Shown here: one piece after another, positions 59,347 through 64,000 of the stretch | How positions within the stretch are numbered: position 1 is the first letter of the stretch | How the letters are laid out: each line of letters opens with the position of its first letter | Assembly (NCBI GenBank): GCA_964371055.1 | Contig: CAYJLF010000009.1 | Coordinates: 1 to 64,000 of the forward strand | Length of the DNA: 64,000 nucleotides | DNA from: CAYJLF01 sp964371055 | GTDB lineage: Bacteria; Eisenbacteria; RBG-16-71-46; CAIMUX01 | Direction of reading: 5' to 3' | Position numbers and translations under genes: made by a program | The notes under the pieces: model-generated | Databases searched by the model: none | Told to the model about the DNA's origin: nothing | What the model saw: the letters and a program-made list of their open reading frames with translations, nothing else

Positions 59347-60165
59347 TCAGCTCTTCTTCCGCCGCGACGCGAAGTAGGTGACATTCCCCAGCACGATCAA
59401 GGCCACGATCAGAAGATGGGAGATCGACTGCACGAACATCCCCTTGACCGCCGGTCCCGCTGCTCCGACCAGTTGCTCGTACTCCGCGGCGCCGCGCAGC
59501 CCCCCGATCAGGCCGAAGAGCTGCCCCGATTGCAGATACGGGTAGTAGTTCGGCGCCATGACGGCCGTGGCCGCCGCCGCGAGGGGGAACTTGTAGCGCC
59601 CCTGGCCATAGGTGATCCAGTAGTCGATTCCGCTCGTCGAATTGATCGTGAGCACGAGCGCGACATTCTGGTAGTTCTTGATCCCCTGCATCATCGGCAG
59701 CGAGTCGACCGGGGTGTTGTAGTAGTCGTTCGGGAACGGGCCGCGGAAGTCTTCCCCCATCGCCATGATGACGATGCCCGGGTAGGGCTTGTAGCCCAGA
59801 AAGACCAGGTCCTTTCCGTAGACCTTTCCGAACTCCGCCATCACCTGCTGTTGCTCTCCCTGGACGAGGGAGACGCCGTTCGAGGTCAGGCAGGTCTCCA
59901 GCACCCGCAGGTCCTTGCGGAAGCACTGTCGCAGCACGGCGATGTGCATCGGGGACATTTCGGCCGACATCGAGGGGTCGTACTCGCAGGCGAGCATGAC
60001 GATCTGTCCCGGCTTGAGCGACTCGATCCGCTCGTAGACGGTCCGTACCTCGGGGGTCACCCGTACGGTCTTGGGCGCCGGGAGAAAGAGCGGAATGAAG
60101 ACCGCCAAAAAGATCAGGCCGTAGATCAGCCGGCGGTCCAGGTTGGTCAGATCGAGCTTGGCCAC
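59347..60165 (-). CDS. Membrane-anchored periplasmic or lumenal protein, unknown function
   Basis: The 272-residue protein has one hydrophobic segment near each end (LIYGLIFLAVFIPLFL, about 14-30, and LLIVALIVLGNVTYFA, about 250-266) around a soluble alpha/beta domain with SLKPGQIVMLACEYDPSMSAEM, LVFLGYKPYPGIVIMAMGEDF and NVALVLTINSTSGIDYWITYG. The layout suggests a Rossmann-like domain held at the membrane by both ends. GTG start with AGGAGG 5 nt upstream. I do not recognise a named family; the gene order with the DUF6754-like protein looks conserved in uncultured bacteria, from memory only. Confidence 0.75.
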   Translation of the reverse strand: MAKLDLTNLDRRLIYGLIFLAVFIPLFLPAPKTVRVTPEVRTVYERIESLKPGQIVMLACEYDPSMSAEMSPMHIAVLRQCFRKDLRVLETCLTSNGVSLVQGEQQQVMAEFGKVYGKDLVFLGYKPYPGIVIMAMGEDFRGPFPNDYYNTPVDSLPMMQGIKNYQNVALVLTINSTSGIDYWITYGQGRYKFPLAAAATAVMAPNYYPYLQSGQLFGLIGGLRGAAEYEQLVGAAGPAVKGMFVQSISHLLIVALIVLGNVTYFASRRKKS

Positions 60166-60174
60166 CGGTTCCTC

Positions 60175-60819
60175 CTACCGCAGGTGCGGGGCTTCGATCC
60201 CCAGCACGATCTTGAGCGCCGTGGCGCTCCCCCCGAGGCCGAGGCCGATGGCGATGGCGCGCTTCGCCGCCATGTTCGGCACATTGAGCAGCCAGTCCGA
60301 GATGTCGGCCACGCCCGGCAGGGTGACTCCTCCCACGTGGATCCGGGGAAGGATGAACTCCCCCATCGGAACCCGTCCCAGCATCACGATGATGGCCGAG
60401 AGGAGGAGGATGGTCGCGATCACCGTCCGCGCCCGAAAGGCCCGGTAGGCGGCCGAAGCGATGTAGAACGCGAGGAGGGCGAACATGGTCGAGGTGATCG
60501 GCATCAGGATCCCGTTGTAGGCGTGGCGGAATGGACCTCCCTGTTCCGTCCCGAAGAAGATCCCGGTGACGATCATGTAGACCAGTCCCGCCAGCAGCAC
60601 GACGCTGTACTTCTTCCCCTTCTCGGCCTGCCGGATCTTCGTCGCGTGGAGCTGCACCAGGCTCATGATTCCCATGATGATGGCGAAGATCCCGACAATG
60701 ATGAGCCAGTCGAGGGCGGTCTCGTAGAACTGCTCCGAGGCCTTGTGCGGAATGAAGAACTGGATCGCCAGAAACATCCCGGTCACGAAGGTGATGATCC
60801 GGGGAAGCTCGCGCTGCAT
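60175..60819 (-). CDS. Conserved polytopic membrane protein, unknown function
   Basis: The 214-residue protein has about five hydrophobic segments (ITFVTGMFLAIQFFIP, WLIIVGIFAIIMGIMSLV, VVLLAGLVYMIVTGIFFG, TMFALLAFYIASAAY, VIATILLLSAIIVMLG) and a C-terminal LNVPNMAAKRAIAIGLGLGGSATALKI segment. The ATG at 60819 is chosen over the GTG three bases earlier by spacing from GGGAGG. 12 nt after the DUF6754-like gene. No known family. Confidence 0.75.
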   Translation of the reverse strand: MQRELPRIITFVTGMFLAIQFFIPHKASEQFYETALDWLIIVGIFAIIMGIMSLVQLHATKIRQAEKGKKYSVVLLAGLVYMIVTGIFFGTEQGGPFRHAYNGILMPITSTMFALLAFYIASAAYRAFRARTVIATILLLSAIIVMLGRVPMGEFILPRIHVGGVTLPGVADISDWLLNVPNMAAKRAIAIGLGLGGSATALKIVLGIEAPHLR

Positions 60820-60831
60820 CACGTCCCTCCC

Positions 60832-62169
60832 TTACTGGACGCGGAAGAAGTGGACGAAGCCTTGCCAGTTGAGCAGGGCAGCCACCGTTCCAAAAAGAAC
60901 GATCGCCACCGCGACCGCCTTGCCGTAGTCCTGAGCCTTGAGCGTGCCCAGGAGCGGCGGTTCCTGGGAGAGATAGGCGCTCGAGGCGTAGAGCTCCTCG
61001 CCGATCAGGGTGTAGTCACAGGCCGCGACGAAGAAGGGGATCTGCGTCATCTCGTCGGTCCCGGCGATCTGGATCGAGCCGGCCAGGTTGCCGGTTTCGG
61101 CCAGCACCAGGCTCTCGGCGTAGAACTTGCCGATGTAGAAGTTCGTCGCCGGGCGCTCGCGCAGCATGATCCCATTGACCGCCGCGGTGTAGCTGAACTG
61201 GTCCTGGGTGACGAAGAAGACATCCTCGGCGCGGTAGAGGTCCGGCCGGCCGGCGTCGATGAAGCTCGACTTGACGATCTCCTGGGAAATCGTCATCACG
61301 ATCGGGTCGTAGCAGGGGACCAGGACCTGCGTCTGGTACTCCGCGGTCTTCCGAGCGACGCGACCCAGCAGAGTGAACGCGGCCAGGGTCGCCACGTCCC
61401 CCGAGGTTCCCAGACCGCTGACGAAGAGAATCGGCCGCCCCATCTCCGTGGCCCGTCCGATCGCCTCATCGACCGCCGACAGCCCCGGAATCGGGCGGAT
61501 GTAGAAGGACCGGCCGCGGCGCGCGACCTGGATCAGGATGATCACCGCCAGACAGAAGAGGCAGGTCAGGAGGAGCGTCGCCAACTTGCGCTGGTCAAAC
61601 CATTGTCCCCGGGATCGTACCGGTCCCACCGGCTCCACCGATTCGCTCATCCGTTCGCCCGGCCCCAGAGCGCGAATCCGGTAGTGATAGCTCGGTCCGT
61701 CCGAGACCGAGTTGTCGGTGTAGCGCGTTTCGCCGGCTGGAGTCCGCGCTACCTCTTCGTACGGCCCTTCCCGCGGTATCGCCCGCTCGACCACGTACCC
61801 CAGCACGAGGGCCGGACGCGCCGACTCGTCGGCACTGACGCCCCAGGTCAGGTCGATCGATTCGCCGCGATCGTTGGGGGTATCGGCGGCCCGCACATCA
61901 ACTGGAGGCGCCGGGATCTCGCCTAAGTCCGTGGGTTGTTCGGGCGCGGTCGACTCGCCGGATTCCGCGGCGCCATCCGCCGCGAGCACGCACTCCGTCC
62001 AGGCGGAGCCGGCGAGGATCAGAAGGAGTAACAGGCCCGCCAGGACGAATGAGGCGCCAACCCGAACGGAGCGTGGTTCGCCCCGCCGACTCCCGCGACT
62101 CCCTCGCGCCGGGCCGGTACACCAACCATCGCCCATCTTCAGCACCCTGCTAGTCTCAACAGCGCTCAT
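60832..62169 (-). CDS. DUF6754-like membrane protein with fibronectin-type segment
   Basis: The 445-residue protein has an N-terminal signal or anchor (about 38-60), a fibronectin type III-like segment (about 85-175: IDLTWGVSADES, LGYVVERAI, PSYHYRIRALGPGE), a transmembrane helix (LATLLLTCLFCLAVIILIQV, about 190-210) and an alpha/beta domain (YIRPIPGLSAVDEAIGRATEMG, ILFVSGLGTSGDVATLAAFTLLG, QFSYTAAVNGIM, FFVAACDYTLIGEELYASSAYL) ending in another helix. This matches my recollection of the DUF6754 family. ATG overlaps the stop of the upstream TPR gene. Function unknown. Confidence 0.75.
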   Translation of the reverse strand: MSAVETSRVLKMGDGWCTGPARGSRGSRRGEPRSVRVGASFVLAGLLLLLILAGSAWTECVLAADGAAESGESTAPEQPTDLGEIPAPPVDVRAADTPNDRGESIDLTWGVSADESARPALVLGYVVERAIPREGPYEEVARTPAGETRYTDNSVSDGPSYHYRIRALGPGERMSESVEPVGPVRSRGQWFDQRKLATLLLTCLFCLAVIILIQVARRGRSFYIRPIPGLSAVDEAIGRATEMGRPILFVSGLGTSGDVATLAAFTLLGRVARKTAEYQTQVLVPCYDPIVMTISQEIVKSSFIDAGRPDLYRAEDVFFVTQDQFSYTAAVNGIMLRERPATNFYIGKFYAESLVLAETGNLAGSIQIAGTDEMTQIPFFVAACDYTLIGEELYASSAYLSQEPPLLGTLKAQDYGKAVAVAIVLFGTVAALLNWQGFVHFFRVQ

Positions 62170-64000
62170 CGTCCGGCATCTCCCTCGTGATCGGATGAGT
62201 CTTCGGGGGGCTCATCGTCGAAGGCGTCTCCGGGATCCTCCCCGGACTGGCCCGTGGCTCCGCCCTGGCCGGACCCGTCCGGGACGTCCGATAGCCGGGC
62301 CTGGCGGACGCGGATCCCGTTGAGGTACTCGGTCAGCGTCTCGCGCCGTGCGGGATCGGTCTCCAAGTCCATGGCGCGGTTCAGGTGAGCGCTCGCCTTC
62401 TCGTAGAGGCTCCGGCTGTTCGAATAGAGGAAGCCGAGGTTGGCGTGCGAGTAGAGATGGTCGGGAAAGACCTCGAGCATCTTCTCGAATCCCTGCGCGG
62501 CTTCCACGTTCCGGTTCTGCGTCAGGAGGATCAGGGACCGGTGATAGTGCGCCCGCGCCTCGATGACCCGGAACTCCTCCCGGCCCTGGACGCCCGCCAG
62601 GACCCGTTCATAGGCGCGCAGGGCAAGCCCGCGCTCCTCCTGGTTGGCGAAGGCCGCTCCGAGATTGATCCAGGCCGCCCAGTAGCCGGGGCGGAGTTCG
62701 GTCGCCTTCTCGTAGGCCGCGATGGCCGCCACTAGATTGCCTCGGGAGAACCGAAGATTGCCTAGGTCGAACCATGATTGCGCGCTCCGCGGGAACTCCT
62801 CCGTCTGCCGGCGGACCACCGTCTCCCAGTCGCGATAGTCCCGAACGCGGTCGGCCGTCCGCAGCCCGAGGAGCAAGAGGACCACCCCGACCACCGCGCC
62901 AAGCCCGATTTGAAGCGCCTTTCCTGCCAGCTCTCCCTTCTTCAAGGCCGCGCGCACTCCCAACACGATCAGGCTGATCGCTCCGGGCACCACGAAGAAG
63001 AAGAGGCGAGGCGAGGCGACATCGGGCGTGGGAAGGACGAGACCGGTCGCGCCGACCAGGGAGAAGAAGGTCCAGCCGATCCAGATCGCGTTCCTCTCCC
63101 CGGCGCGCACGCTCCGCACCAGCCAGGCGCCCAGCACGGCCAGGAGCGCCAACCCGGCGACCGCGCGCATCGGGGTGAGCCCAGAGGAGAGGATGAAGTC
63201 GTTCACGTAACTCAGCCGGAAAGGGAGGAGGAACGACCGCACGAACTCCCCGCATCCGGCGAGCCCGTAGTAGAAGCGCTGCACTAGGCCGAGTCCCGCG
63301 GCCGTGTCGACCGCCGGCCCGATCCGCAGATGCTCTGGAAGGAGGGCCAGCGAGAGGAGACGGTGTCCCAGAGCCAGGCCGCCGCCGATCGCGATCGCTG
63401 GGACGGCCGGGTACCGTCGCATCTCCGAAACCGCCCGACCGTCCGTCTGCTTCTGCGCCCGAAGTTGCGCCCAGAGGCGCACGGCAAGCACCGGGAGGAC
63501 GACGTACCCGAGCTCGTGACTCAACCCCGCCAGGAGAACGAAGAGGCCGGAGAGCACCACGCTGCGCCGGTCCCTCCCCACGCCCCGCAGCGCGCACTCC
63601 ACCGACCAGATGGCGAGACCGGAGAAGACGAGCGCCAACAGCTCGCCCGAACCCGCCAGCGGGAGGACAGCGGCCGCCCCGAGCGGATGAACGACGAAGG
63701 CCAAGGCCGCCGCGAGCGCGACCGCGGGCGCCCAGGTCTGGCGCCAGGCGAGAAAGAACACGAGTCCGGAGACGGCCAGCAGGAAGACTCGCACCCTGGC
63801 CAACGGCGCGCGGGACGGATCCGGCGGGACGGGGGACGCCGCCGGAGGGGAATCAGCCGCCGGGCCCCTTCGTGCGAACAGCCCGAACTCGATCCGGTGG
63901 AGAACGACTGCAGCCGGACGGATCGCAGCCCGGAAACCGTCGCGGCGGTCATCGTAGAACCGGCCGAGGAGCGCCGCGCCCGGGCTCTTCGCGGTCACCG
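62166..64000 (-). CDS. TMTC-like polytopic membrane protein with TPR domain (5' partial)
   Basis: The visible 611 or so residues contain about nine membrane segments followed by a TPR region (AQSWFDLGNLRFSRGNLVAAI, AWINLGAAFANQEERGLALRAYERVL, YSHANLGFLYSNSRSLYEKA) and an acidic disordered tail. The early FVVHPLGAAAVLPLAGSGELLALVFSGLA block resembles TMTC/DUF1736 and other GT-C-type proteins, whose N-terminal catalytic loop would lie beyond the window edge. The frame is open to the last base; the GTG at 63998 is unlikely to be the true start. Possibly protein or lipid glycosylation, at low certainty. First visible gene of the membrane operon. Confidence 0.75.
   Translation of the reverse strand, partial: VTAKSPGAALLGRFYDDRRDGFRAAIRPAAVVLHRIEFGLFARRGPAADSPPAASPVPPDPSRAPLARVRVFLLAVSGLVFFLAWRQTWAPAVALAAALAFVVHPLGAAAVLPLAGSGELLALVFSGLAIWSVECALRGVGRDRRSVVLSGLFVLLAGLSHELGYVVLPVLAVRLWAQLRAQKQTDGRAVSEMRRYPAVPAIAIGGGLALGHRLLSLALLPEHLRIGPAVDTAAGLGLVQRFYYGLAGCGEFVRSFLLPFRLSYVNDFILSSGLTPMRAVAGLALLAVLGAWLVRSVRAGERNAIWIGWTFFSLVGATGLVLPTPDVASPRLFFFVVPGAISLIVLGVRAALKKGELAGKALQIGLGAVVGVVLLLLGLRTADRVRDYRDWETVVRRQTEEFPRSAQSWFDLGNLRFSRGNLVAAIAAYEKATELRPGYWAAWINLGAAFANQEERGLALRAYERVLAGVQGREEFRVIEARAHYHRSLILLTQNRNVEAAQGFEKMLEVFPDHLYSHANLGFLYSNSRSLYEKASAHLNRAMDLETDPARRETLTEYLNGIRVRQARLSDVPDGSGQGGATGQSGEDPGDAFDDEPPEDSSDHEGDAGR

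Noticed and set aside
59416..61926. 836-codon plus-strand frame across the membrane-protein cluster
   Set aside because: Composition is His/Arg/Asp-rich with no domains and it is antisense to four genes with membrane segments and ribosome sites.
1..64000. CRISPR array, tRNA, rRNA or insertion sequence
   Set aside because: No regularly spaced repeats, cloverleaf-like segments, rRNA cores or transposase motifs were noticed; the only tandem repeats are short in-frame ones inside genes.

Overview
The window is about 64 kb of densely coded, very GC-rich DNA (strong G/C bias at third codon positions) from an uncultured-type, Gram-negative bacterium. A TonB-dependent receptor, a PorV/PorQ-like outer-membrane protein and several lipoproteins show a double membrane. 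At least six secreted proteins end in an FlgD-like / type IX-style C-terminal domain (PNP motif, then a GxYF segment). Small EF-hand-like DCNxNGIxD motifs and a Cys-rich GACC motif also occur. This combination fits the wider FCB group (Eisenbacteria/Latescibacteria-like lineages). That placement is inference; no rRNA or marker gene is present. No rRNA, tRNA, CRISPR array or insertion sequence was recognised.

Layout. 1-11.3 kb: secreted proteins with FlgD-like tails (an exo-sialidase-like protein with a dockerin, a peptidylarginine-deiminase-like enzyme, a YWTD propeller), two DinB-fold proteins, a methyltransferase, an S9 prolyl oligopeptidase and a remnant of a Phd/YefM antitoxin. 11.6-17.9 kb: a module that looks derived from a mobile element. 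Two small unknown proteins are followed by an XRE repressor, an ImmA/IrrE protease and a secreted phosphodiester glycosidase on the minus strand. Facing them across a shared promoter region are a UvsW-like helicase and a DUF932 protein. 18.0-23.9 kb: a divergent pair made of a degenerate GAF-AAA-Fis regulator and a protein kinase-ATPase-TPR protein, followed by a small secreted protein. 24-31 kb: a lipoprotein, a methyltransferase, an APC permease, a two-domain VOC protein and a lipoprotein alpha/beta hydrolase.

31-58.7 kb: a carbohydrate locus around a LacI regulator. A long minus-strand operon runs from lacI through a CBM9-like protein, a TonB receptor, a large secreted protein, PorV-like, a glucoamylase-fold (PF10091/GH144-like) hydrolase and a Cys-motif protein to an ABC ATPase. 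A plus-strand operon carries a second PF10091 lipoprotein, a sugar-binding lipoprotein, two ABC permeases and a large six-hairpin glycosidase. A minus-strand group carries two ORFs that together match the GH94 half of cyclic beta-1,2-glucan synthase, plus a GH1 beta-glucosidase. The enzymes are best explained as a system for breaking down beta-1,2-glucan (sophoro-oligosaccharides): cleave outside or in the periplasm, import, phosphorolyse and hydrolyse. A near-consensus promoter with a LacI-family operator at its start site lies in front of lacI.

58.7-64 kb: a tightly packed minus-strand cluster of membrane proteins of unknown function (one with a fibronectin-type segment, DUF6754-like, and a TMTC-like TPR membrane protein cut by the window end). 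It runs without a gap into the GH94/GH1 genes, so it may share their transcript.
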